A DNA stretch of 22,157 nt, taken from contig DAOVGU010000234.1 of assembly GCA_030672255.1 (NCBI GenBank), forward strand, positions 1-22,157, given 5' to 3'. The notes below the pieces were generated by a model. It was not told where the DNA came from. It did no database searches and was given only the letters and a program-made list of their open reading frames with translations. Position numbers and translations under genes: made by a program. How positions within the stretch are numbered: position 1 is the stretch's first letter; each line of letters opens with the position of its first letter. Shown in pieces: positions 6,231 to 14,192 of this stretch. This DNA is from a bacterium (GTDB lineage Bacteria; Ratteibacteria; UBA8468).

Positions 6231-8819
6231 ATGTCTAAAAATTTGCTAAAATATTCACTAATAACCTGCATTTTCATTTTCGCGATAGCCTTATTCTTTC
6301 TCTCTACAAACAGGAAGAAGAGAGGAAGACCGACAAACCTTACCTGTGAGTTTAAAAGACAACCATTAGGGATAGAAAGCAGTGTCCCTGAATTTGGTTG
6401 GATAGTGAACAGCATTAATAAAAATGACTACCAGGTAGCCTATCAGATTCTTGTAGCATCAAGTCTCTCAAACATAAATAGCAATATCGGTAATATGTGG
6501 GATAGTGGTAAGATTATTTCCGATGAATCCATTAATGTAAAGTATCAAGGTAAAAGGTTGTCTCCGAAATCAATTTATTACTGGAAAGTGAGAGCATGGA
6601 ATAAAGATAAGAAAGCAAGTTTATATTCGCTCCCCCAGATGTTTATAACCGGAATATGGGGTAGGTGGCAAGCAAAATGGATTAAAGGCGGAGAGTATAC
6701 TTTTATGAGAAAGGAGGTATCTCTACCAGAAAAAGAAATTCAACATAGCATAGTGTTTGTCACCGCAAGACATGAGTATAAGTTGTACATTAATGGAAGA
6801 TTTATCGGAATGGGGCCAGCTCGTAGTTACAATGGGAAACATCCTTATAATACTTATGATGTAACAAAGACCCTGAGCAAAGGCAGAAGAAATATTCTAT
6901 CTTCTCTTGTGCATCAAGGTGAGTTTGCGATGCAACTTGAAATCTTCTACGAAGATGGCAGTCAAGATACAATAATAACCGATAATAGTTGGAAGGTGAA
7001 AAACGGAAAAGATGTATATTTATCTACTGAACATATCGATGCAAGACAATATCCTTATGGCTGGAAGACTGTTAATTACGATGATTCCACCTGGAATGAG
7101 GCAGAGGTTGGAGATTCTCCAAATAAAGATTACATAGCTCAGATGACATATCCAGTAGTCGCTTATGAAATATCGCCGATTAAAGTGATTAACAAAGGAA
7201 ATGGAAATTACTTCTTTGATTTTGGAAAGGAAATATTAGGAGGTCTCAGACTTACCTTTACCACCAGCACCTCGGGGCATAAGATAGAAATACGTCTTGG
7301 GGAGGAACTATTAAGCAGAGATACAGTGAAATATATTTTAAGAACAGGAAATAGATACCAGGAATTCTGGACGCTTGCTGAGGGAAAAAGAACGTTAGAA
7401 CATTATGGTTACCGAGCATTCAGATACGGAGAGATTCTCGACAGTCCAAGTTCCTTAGATGCAAGAACAATCAAGGCAATAGTGATACATTACCCCTTTA
7501 ATAATAGAGCATCTTATTTTACTTCGTCGGATAGAGTATTAAATGATGTATGGAAATTCTGCAAGTATAGTATAAAAGCAACTGCTCTGGATGTATACCA
7601 AGATTGTCCCACAAGGGAAAGACTGCCATACGAAGGAGATGCATATATACAGATGCTCTCACACTATTGCGTAGATAATGAGGTTCTTCTGCAAAGATAT
7701 AGTATGGAATATCTCTTCTCTCATCCTACCTGGCCCCTGGAATATCAGATGACATCAATTCTTATGGCCTGGCAAGATTACCTCCACACAGGAAACAAAA
7801 ACTCACTAAAGAACTATTATGGGATGTTGAAAGAGAGGACATATGAGAGTTGTGAAAATGAGAATTATCTCATTGATGAAAATAAATTAATTGAGTTTCC
7901 AAATATTCTTCCTGGTGGAGCGCGAGTAAAACCTATCGTAGATTGGCCACCAAATATGAGAGACGGGTATGATTTCAAGCCAGTAAATACGGTTGTAAAT
8001 GCATTCCATTACAAAGCAATAGCGTTGATGGCAAAGATTGCAGAAGTATTGGGAAATAGTAGAGATAAGTTTTATTATACTAACAAGGCCAGACGAATTA
8101 AAAACGCGATAAATACTCATTTATTCAACAGTAAGAATGGTTTGTACTTAGATGGTGAGGGTTCAGAACATTCTTCGCTTCATGCTAATATGTTTCCTTT
8201 AGCATTTGGGATTGTTCCAGAGGATAAGAAAGAGAGGGTAGTGAATTTTATCAAAAAGAAAGGTATGGTATGTAATGTATATGGGGCACAATTTATGTTG
8301 GAAGCACTTTATGAAACTAACGAGGGTGGTTATGCTCTGAGTTTGATGAAAACAAAGAAAGGCAATAGCTGGGGGCACATGCTTAGTCAGGGAGCAACAA
8401 TAACCACTGAGACATGGGATTGGCATCAAAAATCCAATATGAGTTGGGCCCATCCATGGGGTACGGCACCGGCAAACATTATTCCAAGGGGGCTCTTTGG
8501 TATTCAGCCGCTTGAGCCTGGATATAAGAAAATACTGATTAAACCACAAGTAGGCAACTTATCATCTGGAAGTATCAACCTACCAACGTTGAGGGGTAAT
8601 ATACATATTGATTTTAAACAAATTGAAAAAACCTCTTTTAGTATGAATGTGGACATTCCTGTCAATACTACAGCCAGGGTATATCTGCCAAAGTTTGGAT
8701 CATCAGAAGGAATAGTAGAGGTTGATGGTAACGAAGAGAGCGGTTTGGTGGAAGGTGATTATATTTATATCGATAATTTGGGTTCTGGCTCTCATAAACT
8801 GTTGCGAGAGTTGAAGTAG
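6231..8819 (+). CDS. Alpha-L-rhamnosidase-like glycoside hydrolase (GH78), membrane-anchored
   Basis: An 862-residue protein with one hydrophobic segment near the N-terminus (about 7-24) and no lipobox or clear signal-peptidase site, so it is probably anchored and faces the periplasm or exterior. Residues 36-60 (LTCEFKRQPLGIESSVPEFG) are the classic start of bacterial alpha-L-rhamnosidases, followed by the fibronectin-like and concanavalin-like beta domains. The (alpha/alpha)6 barrel carries DCPTRERLPYEGDA (458-471), the family's acid-bearing motif; E463 and E468 are candidates. ETWDW (727-731) holds the likely general base. The C-terminal beta domain ends the protein (WGTAPANIIPRGLFGIQPL, 743-761). 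AGAGGAG lies 2 bases before ATG 6231. A hydrolase inside a rhamnose-polymer assembly locus suggests trimming or length control; that is inference. Confidence 0.85.
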   Translation: MSKNLLKYSLITCIFIFAIALFFLSTNRKKRGRPTNLTCEFKRQPLGIESSVPEFGWIVNSINKNDYQVAYQILVASSLSNINSNIGNMWDSGKIISDESINVKYQGKRLSPKSIYYWKVRAWNKDKKASLYSLPQMFITGIWGRWQAKWIKGGEYTFMRKEVSLPEKEIQHSIVFVTARHEYKLYINGRFIGMGPARSYNGKHPYNTYDVTKTLSKGRRNILSSLVHQGEFAMQLEIFYEDGSQDTIITDNSWKVKNGKDVYLSTEHIDARQYPYGWKTVNYDDSTWNEAEVGDSPNKDYIAQMTYPVVAYEISPIKVINKGNGNYFFDFGKEILGGLRLTFTTSTSGHKIEIRLGEELLSRDTVKYILRTGNRYQEFWTLAEGKRTLEHYGYRAFRYGEILDSPSSLDARTIKAIVIHYPFNNRASYFTSSDRVLNDVWKFCKYSIKATALDVYQDCPTRERLPYEGDAYIQMLSHYCVDNEVLLQRYSMEYLFSHPTWPLEYQMTSILMAWQDYLHTGNKNSLKNYYGMLKERTYESCENENYLIDENKLIEFPNILPGGARVKPIVDWPPNMRDGYDFKPVNTVVNAFHYKAIALMAKIAEVLGNSRDKFYYTNKARRIKNAINTHLFNSKNGLYLDGEGSEHSSLHANMFPLAFGIVPEDKKERVVNFIKKKGMVCNVYGAQFMLEALYETNEGGYALSLMKTKKGNSWGHMLSQGATITTETWDWHQKSNMSWAHPWGTAPANIIPRGLFGIQPLEPGYKKILIKPQVGNLSSGSINLPTLRGNIHIDFKQIEKTSFSMNVDIPVNTTARVYLPKFGSSEGIVEVDGNEESGLVEGDYIYIDNLGSGSHKLLRELK

Positions 8820-8853
8820 AAAAGAGAATAGTTGATAATAAATGAGGTGAAAA

Positions 8854-9309
8854 ATGATTAGCGGAGTGAAGGTTAAAAGCTTAAAGGTTGTCCCTGATGA
8901 ACGGGGTAGATTGATGGAGATTTTTCGTTCTGATGATGATTTCTTTAACAAATTTGGGCAGGTCTATTTAACTACTGCCTATCCGGGAGTGGTTAAAGCC
9001 TGGCACTTCCATAAAAAACAGGATGATAATGTGACTGCCATAAAGGGAATGGCAAAAGTTGTCCTTTATGATGGAAGGCAAAATTCCTCTACCTATAAAG
9101 AGATCAATGAATTCTTTGTTGGTGAACATAATCCTCTTCTCGTCCATATTCCAAAGGGGGTTTACCATGGCTTTAAGTGTATCAGTGAGGAGGAAGTCCT
9201 CGTAATAAATGTACCGACCGAAATCTACAATTATAAAAAACCTGATGAGTTTAGATTGCCGGCAGATACCAAAAAGATTTCCTATAACTGGGAAAGGGAG
9301 GACAGATGA
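8854..9309 (+). CDS. RmlC-like dTDP-4-dehydrorhamnose 3,5-epimerase family protein (short form)
   Basis: A 151-residue single cupin. LKVVPDERGRLMEIFRSDD is the conserved opening of RmlC-type epimerases (F..D.RG...E.FR). KAWHFHKKQ aligns with the catalytic RGLHYQ-type motif, keeping the active-site histidine, and PKGVYHGFK matches the PxGxxHGF turn. Canonical RmlC proteins are about 180-190 residues, so this is a shorter lineage known beside rml genes in diverse bacteria and archaea. It would convert dTDP-4-keto-6-deoxy-glucose to dTDP-4-keto-rhamnose. GAGGTG just upstream supports ATG 8854. It overlaps the RmlA-like gene by 4 bases (ATGA). C3-only epimerisation, or an isomerase role as in related FdtA proteins, cannot be excluded. 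Confidence 0.75.
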   Translation: MISGVKVKSLKVVPDERGRLMEIFRSDDDFFNKFGQVYLTTAYPGVVKAWHFHKKQDDNVTAIKGMAKVVLYDGRQNSSTYKEINEFFVGEHNPLLVHIPKGVYHGFKCISEEEVLVINVPTEIYNYKKPDEFRLPADTKKISYNWEREDR

Positions 9310-10037
9310 AAGGAGTGATTTTAGCCGGAGGGACTGGTAGTCGGCTCTATCCTCTGACCTCAATTACCAATAAACATCTTCTGCCAATTTATAACAAGCC
9401 GATGATTTACTATCCTATTTTTAGTCTTGTGGAGGCAGGAATTAAAGATGTCCTTTTGGTAACTGGTGGGGAGATGGCAGGAGATTTCTTAAGACTATTA
9501 GGAAATGGCAGGGAACTTGGTTTAAGCCGGCTTTCCTATACCTATCAGAGAGGAAGTGGAGGAATTGCTGCTGCTCTTTCTTTAGCCGAAGATTTTGCCG
9601 AGAAGGAGAAGATAGCAGTTATCTTGGGGGATAACATTATCGGGGGCTCAATCAAGAAATATGTAGATTCCTTTCAGATGCAGAAGGATGGTGCCAGAGT
9701 TCTTCTCAGAGAGGTGGAGCATCCGGAAAGGTTTGGAGTGGCAGAAATAGGGAACGAAAAAATTGTCTCCATCGAAGAAAAGCCAAAAAAACCAAAAAGC
9801 AATTATATTGTTATTGGAGTATATATGTATGATAGTCAGGTATTTGATATTATCCGGGGACTTAAACCTTCTGGCCGGGGAGAATTGGAGATTACAGATG
9901 TGAACAATTATTACTTAAAAAAAGGGGGTTTAACCTATGATATCCTGGATGGGTTCTGGAGTGATGCCGGGACCTTTGATTCCCTTCTTTTAGCAAATAA
10001 TTTAGTAGCGGAAAAGGAGAGGAAGAAATCAAATTAG
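9306..10037 (+). CDS. rmlA: Glucose-1-phosphate thymidylyltransferase (RmlA-like, short form)
   Basis: A 243-residue nucleotidyltransferase. LAGGTGSRLYPLT (6-18) is the nucleotide-binding signature, followed by NKHLLPIYNKPMIYYPI, the classic RmlA segment with the catalytic lysine. VILGDNII supplies the metal-binding aspartate, IEEKPKKPKSNYIVIGVYMYD follows in order, and GRGELEITDVNNYYL and FWSDAGTFDSL complete the sugar site. It makes dTDP-glucose from glucose-1-phosphate and dTTP. The usual RmlA is about 290 residues; this one lacks the C-terminal helices that form the allosteric region. Its ATG overlaps the RmlC-like stop (ATGA), so the two are co-translated. The gene ends at a set of hairpins that fills the 103-base gap before rmlB. 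Confidence 0.85.
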   Translation: MKGVILAGGTGSRLYPLTSITNKHLLPIYNKPMIYYPIFSLVEAGIKDVLLVTGGEMAGDFLRLLGNGRELGLSRLSYTYQRGSGGIAAALSLAEDFAEKEKIAVILGDNIIGGSIKKYVDSFQMQKDGARVLLREVEHPERFGVAEIGNEKIVSIEEKPKKPKSNYIVIGVYMYDSQVFDIIRGLKPSGRGELEITDVNNYYLKKGGLTYDILDGFWSDAGTFDSLLLANNLVAEKERKKSN

Positions 10038-10122
10038 CGAGGCAATAAGACCTCGGCATAGCAGAGCAATCCCTGCTTTCGCAGGGACTGCAACTACAGT
10101 AGTGCGATCCTTTTAGGATCGC
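10038..10122. repeat. Composite hairpin array between rmlA and rmlB
   Basis: Four consecutive inverted repeats occupy the gap: CGAGG/CCTCG (10038-10042 with 10051-10055), CCCTGC/GCAGGG around TTTC (10071-10086), ACTAC/GTAGT (10093-10103), and GCGATCCT/AGGATCGC around TTT (10104-10122). The first begins right after the rmlA stop. The GCAATCC and GTAGTG words echo the two repeat families elsewhere in the window. None is followed by a T-run, so intrinsic termination is unlikely; the stems may stabilise or separate mRNA segments. Confidence 0.65.
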
Positions 10123-10140
10123 TAAATAAGGAAATTTTAT

Positions 10141-11097
10141 ATGAAGTTGCTAATCACAGGAGGTTGTGGATTTATTGGAAGCAATTTTATACATTATTTT
10201 CTCAAAAGGCATCCTGAGGATTCTCTCATTAACTTAGACAATCTGAGTTATGCTGGAAATTTAGAGAACCTAAAGGATATAGAAAAGAATCCGCGCTATA
10301 GGTTTGTTAAAGGCGATATCTGTAATAGAAAGGTTGTGGAAGAGGCAATGGCAGGTTGTGATACCGTAATCAATTTTGCCGCAGAAAGTCATGTTGACCG
10401 CTCCATTGCTGATGCCTCTCCTTTTATTCAGACCAATGTCTATGGCACCTTTACCCTTTTGGAAGCAGCAAAAAAATATAATATTTCCTGTTTCATTCAA
10501 ATAAGTACTGATGAGGTCTGCGGAAGTATAAGGAAAGGCTCTTTCTCCGAAGAATCTTCTCTTAAACCAAATTCTCCTTATGCCGCAAGCAAAGCATCTG
10601 CTGACCTGCTTTCTCTTTCCTATTATAAGACCTATGGATTCCCAATAATCATTACCAGAAGTTCCAATAATTTTGGTCCTTATCAATACCCGGAGAAATT
10701 AATCCCTCTTTTTATTAGCAATCTTTTAGAAGGAAAGAAAGTTCCTGTCTATGGTAAAGGTAAGAACATTCGGGACTGGCTCTATGTTGAGGATAACTGC
10801 AGGGCAATTGACCTTGTCTTAACAAAAGGAAAGGTCGGAGAAATCTATAATATTGGAGCCGATAATGAAAGGACAAATCTTTCTATTACCAGGACTATTC
10901 TAAAAAGACTGGGTAAAAAAGAGGAGATGATTGAATACGTTAAAGATAGACCAGGACACGACTTCCGCTATTCCCTGGATTGTTCTAAAATTAAAAAACT
11001 GGGCTGGAAGCCAAAGATAAGCTTTGAGGAAGGACTAAAAAAAACCATTTCCTGGTATCAGCAGAATAAAAATTGGTGGAAAAGATTAAAAAAATGA
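10141..11097 (+). CDS. rmlB: dTDP-glucose 4,6-dehydratase
   Basis: A 318-residue extended short-chain dehydrogenase. GGCGFIG (7-13) binds NAD, and FAAESHVDRSI (79-89) is the highly characteristic RmlB segment. STDE at 122-125 gives the threonine plus the Asp/Glu pair needed for dehydration, and YAASK (147-151) gives the Tyr/Lys pair. SSNNFGPYQYPEKLIPLF and GKGKNIRDWLYVEDNC are further RmlB hallmarks. It converts dTDP-glucose to dTDP-4-keto-6-deoxy-glucose. AAGGAA lies 7 bases before ATG 10141. All catalytic residues are present and length is near the family norm. It sits between the RmlA-like gene and rmlD, and is followed by a GTAGTGG-type repeat. Confidence 0.95.
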   Translation: MKLLITGGCGFIGSNFIHYFLKRHPEDSLINLDNLSYAGNLENLKDIEKNPRYRFVKGDICNRKVVEEAMAGCDTVINFAAESHVDRSIADASPFIQTNVYGTFTLLEAAKKYNISCFIQISTDEVCGSIRKGSFSEESSLKPNSPYAASKASADLLSLSYYKTYGFPIIITRSSNNFGPYQYPEKLIPLFISNLLEGKKVPVYGKGKNIRDWLYVEDNCRAIDLVLTKGKVGEIYNIGADNERTNLSITRTILKRLGKKEEMIEYVKDRPGHDFRYSLDCSKIKKLGWKPKISFEEGLKKTISWYQQNKNWWKRLKK

Positions 11098-11120
11098 AGA
11101 AATAATATAACCACCAATAT

Positions 11121-11170
11121 GTAGTGGTCGAGCTTGCTCGACCAGAGAGCAAAGTAAACTTTGCCACTAC
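11121..11170. repeat. GTAGTGG/CCACTAC palindromic element with two internal hairpins
   Basis: The outer arms GTAGTGG (11121-11127) and CCACTAC (11164-11170) are exact inverted copies. Inside are two hairpins: GGTCGAGC/GCTCGACC around TT (11126-11143), and CAAAGT/ACTTTG around AA (11150-11163). The 50 bases could fold as a three-way junction or cruciform. A second copy with changed stems lies at 21238-21287. It occupies the rmlB-rmlD gap, leaving 18 bases before the rmlD start codon. Confidence 0.8.
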
Positions 11171-11188
11171 AAATGAACTATTTTGATT

Positions 11189-12025
11189 ATGAAGGTTCTC
11201 ATCACTGGAGCAAAAGGAATGCTGGGGAGCGATTTAATAAAAATCCTTTCTTCAGATTATGAAGTTATTGGGATAGACAAGGAAACAGATATTACAGAGA
11301 AAAATAAAATTATTAAAACCATTATGCAGATAAAGCCCGATTTAATCATTCATACGGCAGCTTATACCGATGTTGATGGCTGTGAAGTAAAGCAGGATTT
11401 GGCTTTTTTGATAAATGGGAGAGGTACAAAAAATGTCGCTTTAGTAAGTAAAAAATTGAAAATTCCTCTTCTCTATATCTCCACCGACTATATCTTTGAT
11501 GGCAAGAAAAAGAGTCCCTATATTGAATCAGATACCCCTAACCCTGTGAATATTTACGGGAAAAGTAAGTTAAAAGGTGAAGAGTATATTCAAAATTTAG
11601 TTCCAAATTATTTTATCATCCGCACTGCTGGTCTCTTCGGGAAAAACGGAAAGAATTTTGTAAATAGAATACTGAGAAAAGCAAGAGAGGAGAATGTCTT
11701 GAAGGTGGTAACCGACCAGATTCAATCTCCTACCTACACGATAGATTTGGCTAAAGAAATTAAAAGAGTGATAAAAACCAGAAATTGTGGAGTTTATCAT
11801 ATTACCAACAATGGAGAATGCAGTTGGTATCAGTTTGCTCGGGAGATTCTCCATCTCTCCCAAATTGAGGATATTAAATTAACTCCAATCACCTCAGATG
11901 AATTAAACCTTCCGGCCAAAAGACCGAAATACTCAGTTCTGGCTAACCATCATCTTTCTGAGACAATTGGTGACGATATGGCATCCTGGCAAGATGCTCT
12001 TGAACAATATATCAGGATTAATTAA
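11189..12025 (+). CDS. rmlD: dTDP-4-dehydrorhamnose reductase
   Basis: A 278-residue short-chain reductase. GAKGMLG (7-13) is the nucleotide-binding loop. HTAAYTDVDGCE (55-66) is the RmlD signature, STDYIFDG (98-105) carries the catalytic threonine, and YGKSK (123-127) the Tyr/Lys pair. It catalyses the last step to dTDP-L-rhamnose. ATG 11189 was chosen over TTG 11183, two codons upstream, because it gives the standard MKVLITGAKG opening; neither has a visible Shine-Dalgarno site. The stop and the next gene's ATG share a base (TAATG at 12023-12027), implying translational coupling. Confidence 0.93.
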   Translation: MKVLITGAKGMLGSDLIKILSSDYEVIGIDKETDITEKNKIIKTIMQIKPDLIIHTAAYTDVDGCEVKQDLAFLINGRGTKNVALVSKKLKIPLLYISTDYIFDGKKKSPYIESDTPNPVNIYGKSKLKGEEYIQNLVPNYFIIRTAGLFGKNGKNFVNRILRKAREENVLKVVTDQIQSPTYTIDLAKEIKRVIKTRNCGVYHITNNGECSWYQFAREILHLSQIEDIKLTPITSDELNLPAKRPKYSVLANHHLSETIGDDMASWQDALEQYIRIN

Positions 12026-13017
12026 TGGATATTTCAATAATAATCCCCTGTCGGAATGAAGGAAAGTTCATTAGCAAATGTCTTGAATCTATTATCCTCC
12101 AGGACTATTCCAAAGAAAAGTTAGAGGTTCTGGTTGTTGATGGGATGAGTGAGGATGGGACAAGAGAGATTTTAAAGGGTTATGCAAAAAAATATTTATT
12201 TATTAAGGTTTTGGATAACCCAAAAAAGATTACTCCCTGTGCATTAAATATCGGTATAAAGAATGCAAAGGGTGAAATTATTATGAGAATAGATGCTCAT
12301 ACTACTTGCGAAAAGGATTATATGTTGAAATGTATAAAATATCTGAATGGATATAATGCCGATAATGTGGGTGGAATAATGGTAACCCTACCCAGGGATA
12401 GCAGCCTTCTCGGTAAAGCTATCGCCATTGTTCTTTCCCATCCTTTTGGAGTTGGCAATTCCGTATTTAGAACAGGTGCAAAAGAGCCGAAATGGGTGGA
12501 TACGGTATTTGGTGGCTGTTATAAAAAAGAGGTCTTTGATAAAATTGGGCTTTTCAATGAGAATCTCCCAAGGGGTCAGGATATGGAGTTTAATTTAAGG
12601 TTAAAAAGAGCGGGGTTAAAAACCTTATTGGTCCCTGAAATTGTAAGTTACTATTATGCCCGCTCTGAGTTTAAACCATTTTGTAAGTATAACTTCAAAA
12701 ACGGGCTCTGGGCTATTCTTCCTTTCAAATATACAAAAATAATGCCTGTTTCCTTGAGACATTTGGTTCCTTTTATATTTGTTTTGAGTATAATAGTATC
12801 TGGGGTATTATCATTCTTTTCTTCTATCTTCTTTTGGTTATTTTTGCTTATAGTTGGTTCGTATTCTCTGATTAATATCTGCTTTTCCCTTAAAATTGCA
12901 TTAAGAAAGAAAAATGTAAAATACCTATTTACCATCCCCATAATATTTGCCTCGCTTCATATAGGATATGGCCTTGGCTCAATCTGGGGAGTGGTAAAAT
13001 TAGTTGGGAGAAAGTGA
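12025..13017 (+). CDS. ExoA-like GT2 glycosyltransferase with C-terminal membrane helices
   Basis: A 330-residue protein. The N-terminal GT-A domain has SIIIPCRNEGKFISKCLESI, VDGMSEDGT (nucleotide contact), RIDAHT (a DxH version of the DxD motif), FGGCYKKEVFDKIG (acceptor strand) and RGQDMEFNLRLKRAG (catalytic base region, QD in place of ED). The C-terminal third holds about three hydrophobic helices. This combination matches ExoA of succinoglycan synthesis and similar GT2 enzymes that act on lipid-linked acceptors at the membrane. It starts on the last base of rmlD and overlaps the methyltransferase by 4 bases (GTGA). The donor may be dTDP-rhamnose, given the neighbours, but that is inference. 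Confidence 0.85.
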   Translation: MDISIIIPCRNEGKFISKCLESIILQDYSKEKLEVLVVDGMSEDGTREILKGYAKKYLFIKVLDNPKKITPCALNIGIKNAKGEIIMRIDAHTTCEKDYMLKCIKYLNGYNADNVGGIMVTLPRDSSLLGKAIAIVLSHPFGVGNSVFRTGAKEPKWVDTVFGGCYKKEVFDKIGLFNENLPRGQDMEFNLRLKRAGLKTLLVPEIVSYYYARSEFKPFCKYNFKNGLWAILPFKYTKIMPVSLRHLVPFIFVLSIIVSGVLSFFSSIFFWLFLLIVGSYSLINICFSLKIALRKKNVKYLFTIPIIFASLHIGYGLGSIWGVVKLVGRK

Positions 13018-13817
13018 CGAAAGTGAAACTAAAAGAGCAAAAAATTGAAGAGAAAGAATTTCATGATAAATTGAGGAGTTTAAAGGAGGGCGATTCTAAT
13101 TATGACTTTTACACATCCAATAAAAAGTTTTATTCAGTTGCTCGCAGATCTCTCTCCTTTATTAATGAATGGTTGCGGCAAAGGTGTAAAAACAAAAAGG
13201 TATTAGATTATTGCTGCGGGAATGGAGAGACTTCAATCTTCCTGGCGAAAAATGGTGCAAAGACAATAGGAATCGATATTTCAGGCGAATCCATTAAGAA
13301 CGCCAAAAAGAAGGCAATTTACGAGGGAGTTGATAAAAATACATCATTTTTTGTAATGGATGCTGAAAAATTGGAGTTTGAAAATAACTTTTTCGATACC
13401 ATTATTTGCAGTGGCGTGCTTCATCACCTTGACATTAAAAAGGCTTACTTGGAACTGGCAAGAGTTCTAAAACCGGAAGGAGAAATAATTTGTAATGAAC
13501 CCCTTAAATATAATCCACTTATACAACTATATAGAAGAAAGACACCGCATTTACGAACCAAATGGGAAACAGAGCATATTCTGCGTAAGAAAGATATGGA
13601 TTTAGCTAAGCATTATTTCAATAAACTTGAAATAAGATTCTTTCATTTAGCTACCTTGGCAGCGGTGCCTTTTCGTAAATCTAGATGCTTTAACTTTGTC
13701 TTAAGCACTCTTGAAGCAGTGGATTCAATATTACTTAAAACCCCATTTTTGAAATGGATGGCATGGCAGGTCGTTTTTGTGCTCTCTCAACCAAAGAAAT
13801 CACCCCGGTTATTGTAA
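13014..13817 (+). CDS. Class I SAM-dependent methyltransferase
   Basis: A 267-residue protein with a class I Rossmann core. VLDYCCGNGETSIFLA is motif I (the SAM-binding glycine loop), IGIDIS supplies the acidic residue that binds the ribose, MDAEKLEFENNFFDTIICSGVLHHL covers motifs II-III, and ARVLKPEGEII is the post-III helix-strand. The C-terminal ~90 residues are less conserved and contain basic and aromatic patches. It probably O- or N-methylates a sugar or a lipid-linked intermediate. The start is GTG 13014, overlapping the GT2 stop (GTGA); GTG 13023 is an alternative at better distance from GGGAG (13006-13010). Its stop codon lies inside a small inverted repeat. Confidence 0.8.
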   Translation: MTKVKLKEQKIEEKEFHDKLRSLKEGDSNYDFYTSNKKFYSVARRSLSFINEWLRQRCKNKKVLDYCCGNGETSIFLAKNGAKTIGIDISGESIKNAKKKAIYEGVDKNTSFFVMDAEKLEFENNFFDTIICSGVLHHLDIKKAYLELARVLKPEGEIICNEPLKYNPLIQLYRRKTPHLRTKWETEHILRKKDMDLAKHYFNKLEIRFFHLATLAAVPFRKSRCFNFVLSTLEAVDSILLKTPFLKWMAWQVVFVLSQPKKSPRLL

Positions 13818-13830
13818 AAAAGTTTACAAT
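13811..13830. terminator. Weak hairpin at the methyltransferase stop codon, terminator or operator
   Basis: ATTGTAAA (13811-13818) and TTTACAAT (13823-13830) are an exact 8-bp inverted repeat with a 4-base loop; the TAA stop lies in the left arm. A short T-run (13840-13844) follows 9 bases later, too far for a textbook intrinsic terminator, and the stem is AT-rich. It sits just ahead of the toxin-antitoxin promoter, so it could equally be an autoregulatory operator. Confidence 0.35.
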
Positions 13831-13842
13831 AAAATAATCTTT

Positions 13843-13871
13843 TTGACACTTAATATAATGTATGCTAAAAT
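13843..13871 (+). promoter_or_regulatory. Strong sigma70-type promoter of the toxin-antitoxin pair
   Basis: A perfect TTGACA (13843-13848) and TAAAAT (13866-13871) are separated by 17 bases, with TG at 13863-13864 forming an extended -10. GGAGGAG (13884-13890) lies 5 bases before the antitoxin ATG. This is the best promoter and ribosome site seen in the window, and it gives the pair its own transcription inside the polysaccharide operon. It could also feed the downstream genes. Confidence 0.7.
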
Positions 13872-13895
13872 GTAAAGTAGGATGGAGGAGAGGCG

Positions 13896-14192
13896 ATGAG
13901 TAAAGTGATTGGTGTTACGGAAGCAAGAGCCAAATTGAAATCTATCATTGATGAGATAAAGAAGGAAGGGGAATCCTTTATTTTGGCACGAGGCAGCAAG
14001 CCAGAAGCGGTAATCATTCCTTATGAGGAGTATCTGGCAAATGAAAAGAGGAACCAGCAACGCTGGAATGAGCGTTTTGATAGCGCCATAAAAAAATCTC
14101 AAGGCTCCTTTAAGGAGTGGTTGCGCCGCCGTGGTTATGAGCCAGAAAAATTGAGCGAAGAAGAGGTAGAAAGGATTATTAAAAGTGCCTAA
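13896..14192 (+). CDS. Phd/YefM-family antitoxin
   Basis: A 98-residue protein with the Phd/YefM opening: VIGVTEARAKLKSIIDEIKKE forms the strand-helix of the DNA-binding domain, then ESFILARGSKPEAVIIPYEEY gives the hairpin and following helix. The charged C-terminal part (WNERFDSAIKKSQGSFKEWLRRRGYEPEKLSEEEVERIIKSA) would wrap the toxin. Antitoxins of this family neutralise the toxin and usually repress their own promoter; the inverted repeat at 13811-13830 is a candidate site. The ribosome site is strong, and the gene overlaps the PIN gene by 8 bases. The pairing with a PIN toxin is common. Confidence 0.85.
   Translation: MSKVIGVTEARAKLKSIIDEIKKEGESFILARGSKPEAVIIPYEEYLANEKRNQQRWNERFDSAIKKSQGSFKEWLRRRGYEPEKLSEEEVERIIKSA

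Noticed and set aside
8199..8549. Minus-strand open frames inside the rhamnosidase gene (also 7887-8120)
   Set aside because: They are antisense to conserved barrel motifs of GH78 and have no supporting start signals.
10270..10686. A 138-codon minus-strand open frame inside rmlB
   Set aside because: It is antisense to a gene with every catalytic motif intact; the protein resembles nothing recognisable.
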